From the NCBI GenBank assembly GCA_030425145.1, contig JAUHVK010000003.1:124001-188000 (forward strand): a stretch of 64,000 bases of DNA. The letters run 5' to 3'. This DNA is from Alphaproteobacteria bacterium (GTDB lineage Bacteria > Pseudomonadota > Alphaproteobacteria > Rhodobacterales > Rhodobacteraceae). Of the stretch, positions 45,422-54,485 are shown in pieces. The number at the start of each line of letters is the position of its first letter. Positions within the stretch are counted from its first letter, which is position 1. The notes under the pieces are model-generated. The model was given only the letters and a program-made list of their open reading frames with translations, searched no databases and was not told where the DNA came from. Position numbers and translations under genes: made by a program.

Positions 45422-46705
45422 ATGAAGTACGACAGATACGACAATCCAATCTCTACCACATCCGACGTTGCCCGCGATCGTTACATTGCTGCGACTGACC
45501 TGCTTCTGGCCGGCCAGCCCGGTATTTCAGACGCGTTTCAACAGGCCATCGACAACGATCCGGATTTTGCCCTTGCCCATGTCGGGCTGGCGCGCGGGCT
45601 GCAATACGAAGGCAAGATGCAGGCCGCCAAAGATGCGATGGCTGGTGCGAAGGCCGCAACTGGCCCCCGCACCGACCGCGAGGCCAGCCATATCGCCGCC
45701 TTCGACCTGCTTATCGCGGGAAAGACGGGAGAGGCCTACCCGGCGATCCGTGCGCATGTGGACGAACACCCCCGTGATGCGCTGCTGGCGCAAACCTGCA
45801 CTTCGGTCTTCGGGCTGATCGGGTTTTCTGGAAAACCGGGGCGCGAGGCCGAAATGCTGGCCTACAATTCCAAGCTGCTGCCGCACTATGGGGAGGATTG
45901 GTGGTGCCTGAGCCAATATGCCTTTGCCCTTTGCGAAACCGGCAATCTGGCTGAGGCAGATACTTACATCGAACGCTCTCTTGCGCTGAACCCGCGCAAT
46001 GCGAACGGCGCGCATGTGCGCAGCCACATTTATTATGAGACCGGCGATATCGACCTTGGGGTCGGGTACCTGTCGGACTGGTTGGGCCCTTACGATCGCG
46101 CTGGATATATGCATGGTCACCTCTCTTGGCACGCCGCTCTTTGGGCGCTGGAACAGGGCGACACGCAAACCATGTGGCACCGGATGGAGACCGACATTCT
46201 GCCAGACGTGTCACAAAGCCTGCCAATCAACGTGCTGACCGATGCGGCCTCACTGCTGTTCCGCGCGGAGTTGGCTGGGGTTGAGGTGCCGCAGCACCTC
46301 TGGCACGAGATCAGCGCCTATGCACGGCAGTTCTTTCCCAAAACCGGGATCGGGTTTGTCGACATCCACGCGGCGTTGGCCCATGCGATGGCCGGGGATG
46401 GCGATGCGCTGATGAAAATAATGTCCGAACCAAACCCAAGCACCGGTGATGTGGTCACACCGCTGGCTGAAGCGTTCCGTCAACTGGCACAACAGAACTG
46501 GGCTGCGGCCACCGCCCTGCTGATCGGCGCCATGAGTGACCATGCGCGTCTTGGCGGCAGTCGCGCGCAGCGGGACCTTTTGGAGTTTGCTTTGCTGGGC
46601 GCGCTGCTCAAGCAGGGTAAGGACGAGGAAGCCAAGCATTTGCTCGCCCTGCGCCGCCCCGCCTTGGTCGGCACCCACGCCGTACACGGGCTGTCAGTTC
46701 ACTGA
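45422..46705 (+). CDS. TTC38-like tetratricopeptide protein
   Basis: The 427-residue protein is all helical, with TPR-like helix pairs along its length. It starts with DNPISTTSDVARDRYIAATD and has ALCETGNLAEADTYIERSL, RNANGAHVRSHIYYETGD and GHLSWHAALWALEQGD, all features of the TTC38 family found from bacteria to animals. No catalytic motif is visible. It probably binds protein or small-molecule partners; function is unknown. GGGAGG precedes the ATG. Confidence 0.8.
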   Translation: MKYDRYDNPISTTSDVARDRYIAATDLLLAGQPGISDAFQQAIDNDPDFALAHVGLARGLQYEGKMQAAKDAMAGAKAATGPRTDREASHIAAFDLLIAGKTGEAYPAIRAHVDEHPRDALLAQTCTSVFGLIGFSGKPGREAEMLAYNSKLLPHYGEDWWCLSQYAFALCETGNLAEADTYIERSLALNPRNANGAHVRSHIYYETGDIDLGVGYLSDWLGPYDRAGYMHGHLSWHAALWALEQGDTQTMWHRMETDILPDVSQSLPINVLTDAASLLFRAELAGVEVPQHLWHEISAYARQFFPKTGIGFVDIHAALAHAMAGDGDALMKIMSEPNPSTGDVVTPLAEAFRQLAQQNWAAATALLIGAMSDHARLGGSRAQRDLLEFALLGALLKQGKDEEAKHLLALRRPALVGTHAVHGLSVH

Positions 46706-46722
46706 CGCGAACGGACCTGCAT

Positions 46723-47505
46723 TCAAATGTCCGAGAACAGGTTTTCGGTCTCGGCAAAGTCGATAAGATCTTCGCTTACCGTGCCTTCGTTGATGTCGCG
46801 GGTTTCGACACGGCCATCGCTGTAGCCGATGATGACCTTGTCACAGAGGTCGACGAAGAGGCCATTCTCCACCACGCCGGGCATCTGGTTCAACGCCATC
46901 GACAGCTGGCGGGCGTTGCCAATGCGGCTGAGGTGCAGGTCGAGGATGTGATTGCCCTCATCCGTGACGAAGGGCTTGCCGTTGTTCATGCGCAGGGTGA
47001 TGCGGCGGCCCATGACGTCGGCCGAGACCAGCAGCTCTTCGATCAGCATCTGTGTTGTGGTCCAGCCGAAGGGGACCACCTCGACCGGCAAGGGAAAGGC
47101 ACCGAGCGTTCCCACTTCCTTGGCGGCGTCGGCGATGATCACCACTTCTTCGCTGGCCGCAGCCACAATCTTTTCGCGCAGGAGCGCGCCACCGCCGCCT
47201 TTGATCAGGTTCAGCTTGCCGTCGAATTCGTCGGCCCCGTCAATGGTGATGTTGAGCGTTCCGGCCTCGTTCAGCGAGATCACGTCAATCCCGACCTGCT
47301 TTGCCAGTTGCGCAGTGCGGGCAGAGGTTCGGACACCTTTGATGCGCAACCCTTCGTCGCGCACACGATCGCCCAGATGGCGGACCAGCCAAGCTGCGGT
47401 CGACCCAGTGCCAAGGCCGACGCGCATACCATCTTCGACCATCTCGGCCGCGCGTTTTGCGGCGACGAATTTGGCCTTGTCGATGGGCGACAGCTCTCCG
47501 GTCAT
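46723..47505 (-). CDS. rpiA: Ribose-5-phosphate isomerase A
   Basis: The 260-residue enzyme interconverts ribose-5-phosphate and ribulose-5-phosphate. Motifs are GLGTGSTAAWLVRHLG, TIDGADEFDGKLNLIKGGGG (broken here at 20), ALLREKIVAAAS and GVVENGLFVDLCD. It ends 17 bp from the convergent TTC38-like gene. Confidence 0.96.
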   Translation of the reverse strand: MTGELSPIDKAKFVAAKRAAEMVEDGMRVGLGTGSTAAWLVRHLGDRVRDEGLRIKGVRTSARTAQLAKQVGIDVISLNEAGTLNITIDGADEFDGKLNLIKGGGGALLREKIVAAASEEVVIIADAAKEVGTLGAFPLPVEVVPFGWTTTQMLIEELLVSADVMGRRITLRMNNGKPFVTDEGNHILDLHLSRIGNARQLSMALNQMPGVVENGLFVDLCDKVIIGYSDGRVETRDINEGTVSEDLIDFAETENLFSDI

Positions 47506-47612
47506 GTGCGGCTCCTCGGTCAGACGTGTCCGTGTTATAGGACGTCACGTTGCGCGGGGCGAGACCGAATTCGCGTTCTTTCTGTTGATGATGTCCGGCG
47601 TGCCGGAAACGA

Positions 47613-47789
47613 TTATTGGTCAGTCTCGACCATGTCATTGGACGGAACCGGCGGCAGCGAGAGTGTCTCCACGCCCGGCGCTTTGGGGAACATCACCGGA
47701 AACGCCAACGCGGTGCGCGGAACAAAAGCCCATGCCAGGATCATGAGCATGGCCACCAACCACGCAAGTTTGTTCAGATAGGTCGTCAT
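47613..47789 (-). CDS. Small exported or membrane peptide (58 aa)
   Basis: A 58-codon frame reads MTTYLNKLAWLVAMLMILAW at its start, then FVPRTALAFPVMFP, and ends NDMVETDQ. The first ~30 residues form a signal peptide or single membrane helix with a plausible AxA-type cleavage site (TALAF). AAAGGGAAG sits 4 bp upstream of the ATG, a strong ribosome-binding site. Codon choice is GC-biased. The gene is short enough to be missed by many annotations. It lies 107 bp upstream of rpiA on the same strand. No family recognised. Confidence 0.6.
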   Translation of the reverse strand: MTTYLNKLAWLVAMLMILAWAFVPRTALAFPVMFPKAPGVETLSLPPVPSNDMVETDQ

Positions 47790-47946
47790 AAACTTCCCTT
47801 TCGCATCATGTCAGCCGTCTGCTTGCAGCATATGTGCCAACAACGTGACCGATGCGGGTAAAGACAGGGTTAAACGCATCGCTTTTTTGCCGCTACGCGC
47901 CGCTTTCGCCGCTTGCGTCTGGAATGATGCACGATACACCCGCATC

Positions 47947-48636
47947 ATGAGTTATGTGCTGCACTATGCCCCTGACAATGCCTCGCTGGTCGTTCGACTT
48001 GTGCTCGAGGAATTGCGCCTGCCCTATCGCACGGCGCTGGTGGACCGCCGTGCGTCTGCGCAACGCGGCGCGCACTACAAACGGCTGAACCCAGTGGGCC
48101 GTATCCCGGCGCTTGAAACGCCGGACGGTCCGTTATTCGAGACCGCCGCCATCTGCCTTTGGCTGGCTGACCGGCACCGGGACGGGCTGCACCTCTCTCC
48201 CGATCTGTCCAATCCCGCTCGCGGAAAGTTCCTGAGCTGGCTGTTCTTCCTGTCGAACACCGTACACTCCGAACTCCGCAACCTGTTCTATCCCCAACTG
48301 GTCGCTGGGACGGACCCGGAGCACCAAGCCGTTGCCAGCCAACAGATCCAGACCTCACTGACGGCTCATCTAGACCTCCTGAACATCCGACAGGACTCTG
48401 GCGACCTGACGATCTGCGACCTTTACCTTGCCGTGCTTTTGCGTTGGTCCGCGCTCTATCCCGTGGAGGCGGATCGCAGTTGGTTCGACCTGGCGCGCTG
48501 GCGTAACCTGAACGCCCTTGCCCAAAGGATCGAGATGCGCGGCTCTGCCTTGGCCGCTGCACAGGCAGAGGGTTTGGGTCCGACGCCGTTTTCAAATCCG
48601 CATCCAGCCACGCCACCCGAAGGGAGCGCTCTTTAA
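47947..48636 (+). CDS. Glutathione S-transferase family protein
   Basis: The 229-residue protein has a GST N-terminal domain (YVLHYAPDNASLVVRLVLEE, LNPVGRIPALE, FETAAICLWLAD) and a helical C-terminal domain. There is a serine at the catalytic position (NAS). ATG 47947 gives the conserved start; the open frame extends 34 codons upstream without conservation. sdaA begins 2 bp after its stop, so they are probably co-transcribed. Confidence 0.85.
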   Translation: MSYVLHYAPDNASLVVRLVLEELRLPYRTALVDRRASAQRGAHYKRLNPVGRIPALETPDGPLFETAAICLWLADRHRDGLHLSPDLSNPARGKFLSWLFFLSNTVHSELRNLFYPQLVAGTDPEHQAVASQQIQTSLTAHLDLLNIRQDSGDLTICDLYLAVLLRWSALYPVEADRSWFDLARWRNLNALAQRIEMRGSALAAAQAEGLGPTPFSNPHPATPPEGSAL

Positions 48637-48638
48637 CC

Positions 48639-50012
48639 ATGTTTCTATCCGTCTTCGACATGTTCAAGGTCGGTATCGGCCCGTCCTCGTCTCATACGAT
48701 GGGGCCGATGGTGGCCGCCGCGCGCTTTCTGGAGCGGTTGCGCAAGGCGCCGTTTTCGGTGGCCGGGGTCAAAGCCTCGCTGCATGGCTCGCTCGCATTT
48801 ACCGGGGTGGGTCACGCAACCGACCGCGCCACAATCCTGGGCCTCGCCGGTTTCGTTCCCGAGAGCTATGACCGGGACAAGGCGGATGCCGCGCTGGCCG
48901 AGATCAAAGCGACCAAGACCGTCACCCCCGACGGCCTGCCTGCGCTGCGCTTTGATCCCGAAACCGATCTGATCTTCGATTTCGGCCCCAACCTGCCGGG
49001 CCACGCAAATGGCATGATCCTGAGCGCGACCGACCCGCAGGGCGACGTGATCCTGCAAGAGACCTATTATTCCATCGGCGGCGGGTTCGTGATGACCCAA
49101 GCCGAACTGGACGCGGGCAAGGACACCGACGAAGGCGCGCCTGTGCCCTACCCCTTCAAATCGGCCGCCGAGATGCTGGAGATGGCCAAGGCATCCGGTC
49201 TTAGCATCGCCGAGATGAAGCGGGCGAACGAGATTTCCCGCCGCTCTGTTTCTGATCTGGACGCAGGAATGCGCCGTCTTTGGCAAGTGATGAACGATTG
49301 CATTGACCGCGGGCTTGAGAATGACGGAATTCTTCCGGGCGGGTTGAAGGTCAAACGCCGCGCCAAAGGCATCCACGAGAAATTGCTGGCCGAGCGCGGG
49401 ATGAACCTGACCGCACCGCATACAATCAACGATTGGATGAGCGTCTACGCGATGGCGGTGAACGAAGAAAACGCCGCCGGGGGTCAGGTTGTGACCGCGC
49501 CCACTAACGGCGCGGCCGGTGTGGTGCCCGCCACGATCCGCTACTACCTCGACCATGTGCCCGGTGCCACGACCACGCGCGTGCCGGAATTCCTGCTGAC
49601 CGCTGCCGCTATCGGGGGATTGGTCAAATTCAACGCCTCGATCAGCGGCGCCGAAGCCGGCTGTCAGGCCGAGGTGGGAAGTGCCAGTGCGATGGCTGCT
49701 GCGGGACTCTGCGCTGTTCTGGGCGGGACACCAGAGCAGATCGAGAACGCTGCCGAAATCGCGCTGGAGCATCACCTCGGCATGACCTGCGATCCGGTCA
49801 AGGGGCTGGTGCAGGTGCCCTGCATCGAACGAAACGGGCTGGGCGCGATCAAAGCGGTCAGTGCCGCCAGCCTTGCACTGCGCGGCGACGGCACACATTT
49901 CGTCCCGCTCGATTCGGCGATCGAGACCATGCGTCAAACCGGGGCGGACATGCATGAGAAATACAAGGAAACGTCATTGGGCGGCTTGGCGGTGAACATC
50001 CCCAACTGCTGA
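48639..50012 (+). CDS. sdaA: L-serine ammonia-lyase (iron-sulfur)
   Basis: The 457-residue single-chain enzyme deaminates L-serine to pyruvate. It has the N-terminal beta domain (VFDMFKVGIGPSSSHTMGP) and the alpha domain with TAPTNGAAGVVPATIRYY and the [4Fe-4S] cysteines, seen in EAGCQAEVGSASAMAAAGLC, MTCDPVKGLV and PCIERN. GAAGGGAG precedes the ATG. Confidence 0.96.
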   Translation: MFLSVFDMFKVGIGPSSSHTMGPMVAAARFLERLRKAPFSVAGVKASLHGSLAFTGVGHATDRATILGLAGFVPESYDRDKADAALAEIKATKTVTPDGLPALRFDPETDLIFDFGPNLPGHANGMILSATDPQGDVILQETYYSIGGGFVMTQAELDAGKDTDEGAPVPYPFKSAAEMLEMAKASGLSIAEMKRANEISRRSVSDLDAGMRRLWQVMNDCIDRGLENDGILPGGLKVKRRAKGIHEKLLAERGMNLTAPHTINDWMSVYAMAVNEENAAGGQVVTAPTNGAAGVVPATIRYYLDHVPGATTTRVPEFLLTAAAIGGLVKFNASISGAEAGCQAEVGSASAMAAAGLCAVLGGTPEQIENAAEIALEHHLGMTCDPVKGLVQVPCIERNGLGAIKAVSAASLALRGDGTHFVPLDSAIETMRQTGADMHEKYKETSLGGLAVNIPNC

Positions 50013-50111
50013 TCCCTTTGAAATCAAACGCGTTTTGTGGCATTATCGATCAGCTTCCGTACAGGTAAGGAGAGCGTTGACAGGGAAACTCAACCAATAG
50101 TAGCGTCCCTT

Positions 50112-51056
50112 ATGACTCAAGATCGCCCTACCCTCGGAATCGCGCTCATGCTGGGTTTCTGCGTCGTGGCTCCGATGGGAGATGCGCTTGCGAAAATCCT
50201 TTCGAACAAAGTAGCGCTTGGACAGTTGCTCTTTATGCGGTTTGGCGTACAGGCGGCTGTGCTCATCCCGATCATTGCCCTCACGGGCCGCATCTGGCGC
50301 ATGTCGCAACGGGTGTTCATGCTAACTGTGCTGCGGACCCTGATGCACATCGTCGGGATCGGAATGATGGTGTCAGCGCTGTATTACCTGCCGCTGGCGG
50401 ATGCCATCGCGATTGCCTTCGTGATGCCCTTCATGATGCTTCTTCTTGGGCATTATGTTCTGGGTGAAGAGGTCGGGATGCGCCGAATGCTCGCCTGCGC
50501 GGTCGGATTTATTGGCACTATGCTGGTTGTTCAGCCCTCATTCCAAGAGGTGGGCTGGCCCGCCCTGCTACCGATGGGCGTCGCAGTCAACTTCGCGCTC
50601 TTCATGCTGGTGACGCGCAAGATCGCCAAGGAAACCGATCCGATTGGGCTTCAGGCGGTGTCTGGTATGATCGCTCTTGTCCTTATGTCACCGGTACTTT
50701 TCCTGGTCCCGGCCAGCGCCGCGCCGATCCTTGCGTGGGATTCAGGCCTCCCAATGTCGACTTGGTCGCTGTTGTTGGCGATTGGCCTCTCGGGCACATT
50801 GGCGCATCTGCTGATGACTTGGTCGTTGCGCTATGCACCTTCTGCCACGCTGGCCCCGATGCAATATCTGGAAATCCCCATCGCCACGATCATCGGCTTT
50901 GCCGTCTTCGGCGATTTGCCAAACTCGATGGCGACGGTCGGGATTTGCATTGTGATCGCGTCGGGCCTCTACATCGTGTTCAGAGAGCAGGCCATCGGTC
51001 GTCAGACGCAACGAGCGCCTGTTTCAGAAGGTGGCGTTCCGACACCGGCAGAATGA
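50112..51056 (+). CDS. DMT superfamily transporter (EamA repeats)
   Basis: The 314-residue protein has about ten helices in two EamA repeats. The first half has ALYYLPLADAIAIAFVMPFM, the second SLRYAPSATLAPMQYLEIP, typical of S-adenosylmethionine/DMT exporters. ATG 50112 gives MTQDRPTLGIALML; the frame is open 25 codons further upstream. Its last 77 bp overlap the 3' end of the thiamine pyrophosphokinase gene on the other strand. Confidence 0.85.
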   Translation: MTQDRPTLGIALMLGFCVVAPMGDALAKILSNKVALGQLLFMRFGVQAAVLIPIIALTGRIWRMSQRVFMLTVLRTLMHIVGIGMMVSALYYLPLADAIAIAFVMPFMMLLLGHYVLGEEVGMRRMLACAVGFIGTMLVVQPSFQEVGWPALLPMGVAVNFALFMLVTRKIAKETDPIGLQAVSGMIALVLMSPVLFLVPASAAPILAWDSGLPMSTWSLLLAIGLSGTLAHLLMTWSLRYAPSATLAPMQYLEIPIATIIGFAVFGDLPNSMATVGICIVIASGLYIVFREQAIGRQTQRAPVSEGGVPTPAE

Positions 51057-51663
51057 TCAGCATACCCGTCGATTGAACGGTCAGAGACACCGGACCCGCC
51101 GCGCGGTTCGACGTTCCGACACGCCCACCCGGCGACAACTCAAGCCCGTCGATGGGCCAGTGCAACCCCGTTGACGCGCCCATCACCGGACGCATCGGAT
51201 AGAGTGAGACACGGGTATCCGCCGCCAGCGGCAGGTTGATATGCGGCGGCAAATGCGCCACGACATCGGTGTCTCCGATCAGCACAATGGCACGATCTGG
51301 ATAGCGTGCCAAAACGGTCATTGCCGCCAGCAGGTGATCTACCTGCCCGCCAAGAAACCCGATACCAAGGATCAATGGTGCGTCGATCGCACGGATCGCC
51401 TTTTCGAAATCGGTGCTGTCCTGCTCTGCAATATGATGCACCGCGTTCGGTGGCACCGCAGCGCGAGTTGAGGCCGAGACCGAATCCAGATCACCGATCA
51501 GTGCATCCGGCACGCATCCGACAGCACGCAGCCAATCCGCTCCGCTGTCTGCGGCAACCACTGTACCGACCTCGTTCAATAAGGACAAAAGCTGCGCATT
51601 GTCGCCATGCGCGCCACCGACAAGCAGGACTGGTTCCTGAGAACGGACAATTGGATCATTCAT
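50980..51663 (-). CDS. Thiamine diphosphokinase
   Basis: The 227-residue enzyme transfers pyrophosphate from ATP to thiamine. TPK motifs are VVAADSGADWLRAVG, PDALIGDLDSVS, EQDSTDFEKAIRAI and LGGQVDHLLAAM. The C-terminal beta domain contains the expected thiamine-binding glycine-rich region (GLELSPGGRVGTSNRA). It allows thiamine scavenging; no other thi gene or THI-box riboswitch is visible nearby. Its 3' end overlaps the convergent transporter by 77 bp, encoding ERHLLKQALVASDDRWPAL. Confidence 0.88.
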   Translation of the reverse strand: MNDPIVRSQEPVLLVGGAHGDNAQLLSLLNEVGTVVAADSGADWLRAVGCVPDALIGDLDSVSASTRAAVPPNAVHHIAEQDSTDFEKAIRAIDAPLILGIGFLGGQVDHLLAAMTVLARYPDRAIVLIGDTDVVAHLPPHINLPLAADTRVSLYPMRPVMGASTGLHWPIDGLELSPGGRVGTSNRAAGPVSLTVQSTGMLIILPVSERHLLKQALVASDDRWPAL

Positions 51664-51801
51664 GGCGGATTAATGACGAAAGGCGAAACAGATCACAATC
51701 AGGACATGAAATGATACCGTACAGGGCACAGATTCGATGCGCTTTGGTCTTGGTAAACGTGCTAGCAAGATCAACGCAGAAGTTTGGAAGTGAGTGATGT
51801 T

Positions 51802-54177
51802 ATGGTGAGTTCGAACAAGATACTCACGGTATCCTACGGGACCTTTTCATGTACGCTCGAGGGGTTTGATAATTCCTTCGACACGATGAAGGCAATCGCG
51901 GAATACTTTCGCGATCTTGCGCAGGATGACCGATATTTTGGTGCGGAGCCACCCACCCCGGATGCAGAAATGCTGGCCCGGATCGCGGAGCGTGAAATCG
52001 CGCGTCGAGTTGAAGCCCGTTTCGAAAAAGGTAACCTGGTTCTGCGTGCCTCTGAAGATGCCGAGCCGCCGCATGGGGATGTCGCGCCGGAATCTCAAAG
52101 GCACACAGCCAAAGAGGACGCGACAGCCGGAGTGGCTGCCACTGCACTGGCTGTCGCGGCCCAATCGGCAGAGGCTGAGATCGCTCCTGTCGAAGCTGAG
52201 GAAGAGACCACTCCTGTCGCAGAGGACCTCGAAGATACATCCATCGACACGACCGAGGTCGATCTGTCGAACCTCGACCTGTCGGATGATGTCGATGACT
52301 CCGAGGTCGATCTGACTGACCTGTCCATCGACACAGATGACAACGACAACGATACAATCAGCTTAGAAAATGTCCTGTCCTTTGATGCGGACGACGAAGA
52401 AGAAGCGAGCATTGACGACCTGATCGCGCAGCAAAGCGCCGAAGCGGTCGAAGAGAGCGACGTGGTTGAGGACAACGTGGTGGCCGAACCAGCCCCCGCC
52501 GTGACCGACAGCGTCGCCGAAAAGCTGCAACGCATTCGTGCCGTGGTCGCCTCCAAGACTCAGGTCACTCCGGAATACATCGAAGACGAACACGCGATGG
52601 CCGGTCCGGATGGCGACGGCGTTGACGAAAACGATGCGCTCGATGTGACCGAAGCAGCTTCGTTGGACGACAATCTGTTCACCGACACCATCGCCGCAGT
52701 GGTTTCCGACCAACTCGACATGGAAGAGGATGACGAGGACAGCACTCTGCTGCCCGAAATTTCGCTCGACGAAGAGGACGAAGACCAGGACGATATCGCT
52801 TCGGTCTCCGCGGCCGAAGACGACGCGCCGAGCGAGCTGGAGATTCTGCGCGCCAAGATCGCAGAGTTGGAAGCTCAGGCCGCCAATGCGCGCGCCACAG
52901 AGGTGGTCCAGCCGATCGAAGAGACAATCGCGGAAGAAACTATCGCGCCGGTCGCAGAACTCGACGTCGACGAGGATGCCGACGAGGACGATCTTGTCGC
53001 CGAAGACACATCCGACACGGATGACGAAGACACGCTGACCTTTGACGATGACGACGAAGATGAAGAAACGCCCTTCGTCCTTGAGGATGCCATTTCCGAC
53101 GATTCTGAGGAAGACGAAACGGATGAAGCACCCGAGCCCCTCGTCGCCCGTGTCAGCAAGGCCAAGCGCTCCGAGGTCGAAGCGGCTCTGGCTGCTGGCC
53201 GGATCGAAGAATACGACGAGGATGAAGACGAGGACGATGCTCCGACCGCAGAGATCGCCCCCGTCCCCGGCCTTGACGACAGCAGCCTCACCCCGGAACA
53301 GGAAGCAGAACTGGCTCGTGAACTGGCCGACCTGAATGCCGAAATCGACGAAGACGACGATTGGGATTTCGACGATGAGGACGAGGATGACGACACACCG
53401 GTCCTGTCCGAAGCCGAAGAGAAAGCCGCCAGCGCCAATATCCGCAAAGCCGTCAAGCTGACCAGCCCGGGTCGCGCGATGCTGACCGACACCTCCATCG
53501 AGGAAGACGACGAATCCGTCGAACGTCTGGCGGACAAGACCGACACCGAAATGGAAGAGCCGGAGGGCAACCGCCGCCGCAGCGCCATCGCGCATCTGCG
53601 CGCTGCCGTTGCCGCAACCAAGGCGGATCGCATTCTTGGCTTTGGCAAAAAGACGGTAGACGAAGAAGTGCCGTATCGCGAGGATCTGGCAGACGCAGTC
53701 CGCCCGCGTCGCCCCAAGGTTACCGAAACGCGCTCTGCACGCCCGGCACCGGTGCGCCCTGCCCCGCTCAAGCTTGTGGCCGAGCAGCGGATTGATGTCG
53801 ATGCCGACAAGGACATCGCCCCCGTCCGCCCGCGCCGCGTGATGCGCAATATCGAACCGGTCGACACGGCTGGCCAGACAGCGGGCGACGATGCCGGCTT
53901 TGTGGAATTCGCGGAAAGCCAGGGTGCCCATACGCTGCCCGAGCTTCTTGAAGCGGCTGCATCCTACATGTCGTTCGTCGAAGGCCGGGACCAGTTCTCG
54001 CGCCCGCAGCTGATGACCAAACTGCTGCAGGCCGAAGGCGAGGCCAGCTCGCGCGAAGAACGGCTGCGCAGCTTTGGCCAGCTTCTGCGCGAAGGCAAGA
54101 TCGAGAAAAAGGGCGGTGGCCGCTTTGCCGCATCGGACAGCATCGGCTTCAAACCCGATGAGCGGGCGGCGAGCTGA
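51802..54177 (+). CDS. Large acidic protein of unknown function (791 aa)
   Basis: The protein has a conserved-looking N-terminal ~80 residues (ILTVSYGTFSCTLEGFDNSF, then a helical RIAEREIARRVEARFEKG), a central ~500 residues dominated by aspartate and glutamate (for example DEDEDDDTPVL), a shorter basic, arginine/proline-rich stretch (residues ~640-690), and a globular C-terminus of ~100 residues (PQLMTKLLQAEGEASSREER, LREGKIEKKGGGRF). It is a charge-segregated polyampholyte. Homologues in related genomes are sometimes labelled CheA, but I see no kinase or Hpt motif. The first part suggests a protein interaction or nucleoid-related role, as inference only. A strong terminator follows. Confidence 0.75.
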   Translation: MVSSNKILTVSYGTFSCTLEGFDNSFDTMKAIAEYFRDLAQDDRYFGAEPPTPDAEMLARIAEREIARRVEARFEKGNLVLRASEDAEPPHGDVAPESQRHTAKEDATAGVAATALAVAAQSAEAEIAPVEAEEETTPVAEDLEDTSIDTTEVDLSNLDLSDDVDDSEVDLTDLSIDTDDNDNDTISLENVLSFDADDEEEASIDDLIAQQSAEAVEESDVVEDNVVAEPAPAVTDSVAEKLQRIRAVVASKTQVTPEYIEDEHAMAGPDGDGVDENDALDVTEAASLDDNLFTDTIAAVVSDQLDMEEDDEDSTLLPEISLDEEDEDQDDIASVSAAEDDAPSELEILRAKIAELEAQAANARATEVVQPIEETIAEETIAPVAELDVDEDADEDDLVAEDTSDTDDEDTLTFDDDDEDEETPFVLEDAISDDSEEDETDEAPEPLVARVSKAKRSEVEAALAAGRIEEYDEDEDEDDAPTAEIAPVPGLDDSSLTPEQEAELARELADLNAEIDEDDDWDFDDEDEDDDTPVLSEAEEKAASANIRKAVKLTSPGRAMLTDTSIEEDDESVERLADKTDTEMEEPEGNRRRSAIAHLRAAVAATKADRILGFGKKTVDEEVPYREDLADAVRPRRPKVTETRSARPAPVRPAPLKLVAEQRIDVDADKDIAPVRPRRVMRNIEPVDTAGQTAGDDAGFVEFAESQGAHTLPELLEAAASYMSFVEGRDQFSRPQLMTKLLQAEGEASSREERLRSFGQLLREGKIEKKGGGRFAASDSIGFKPDERAAS

Positions 54178-54198
54178 TCAAACGCTTCATCCAATAGA

Positions 54199-54227
54199 AA
54201 AAGGCCGGACTGTATGTCCGGCCTTTT
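54199..54227. terminator. Bidirectional intrinsic terminator
   Basis: Arms AAAAGGCCGGAC (54199-54210) and GTCCGGCCTTTT (54216-54227) form a perfect 12-bp stem with a TGTAT loop between convergent genes. Confidence 0.88.
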
Positions 54228-54247
54228 CCTATTCACCCGTCGATGCG

Positions 54248-54469
54248 TCAGTCTTTGGCGTCAGGGTCCGGCTGACCGATCCCCTTGAACACAAACTTGA
54301 ACGGCAGCGCCCAGAGAATCCCCAACACGATGTAGACCAGCAACTCGACAAGGAAGGACGGTCGATCCAGCCAAGTGAGAACCGTTACGCAGGCGATCAC
54401 ATAGGCAGGCATGCCAACCAGAAGGATCACCAGCGCCCAGCGTTTACGGGCCTTGTAACTCAGCGCCAT
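54248..54469 (-). CDS. DUF2842 small membrane protein
   Basis: The 73-residue protein has two membrane helices (ALVILLVGMPAYVIACV and VELLVYIVLGILWALPF) and the terminal PFKFVFKGIGQPDPD of DUF2842. Function is unknown. It lies 16 bp downstream of purA and is likely read with it. Confidence 0.85.
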   Translation of the reverse strand: MALSYKARKRWALVILLVGMPAYVIACVTVLTWLDRPSFLVELLVYIVLGILWALPFKFVFKGIGQPDPDAKD

Positions 54470-54485
54470 CCGCGCCTCCTTTCCG

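Noticed and set aside
50077-50103. TTGACA promoter-like box upstream of the DMT gene at 50112
   Set aside because: No -10-like hexamer at a 16-18 bp distance.
52363-53931. Minus-strand 522-codon frame and a serine-rich frame opposite the acidic protein
   Set aside because: Asp/Glu codons read in antisense automatically give Val/Phe/Ile/Leu or Ser runs; no start signal or motif.
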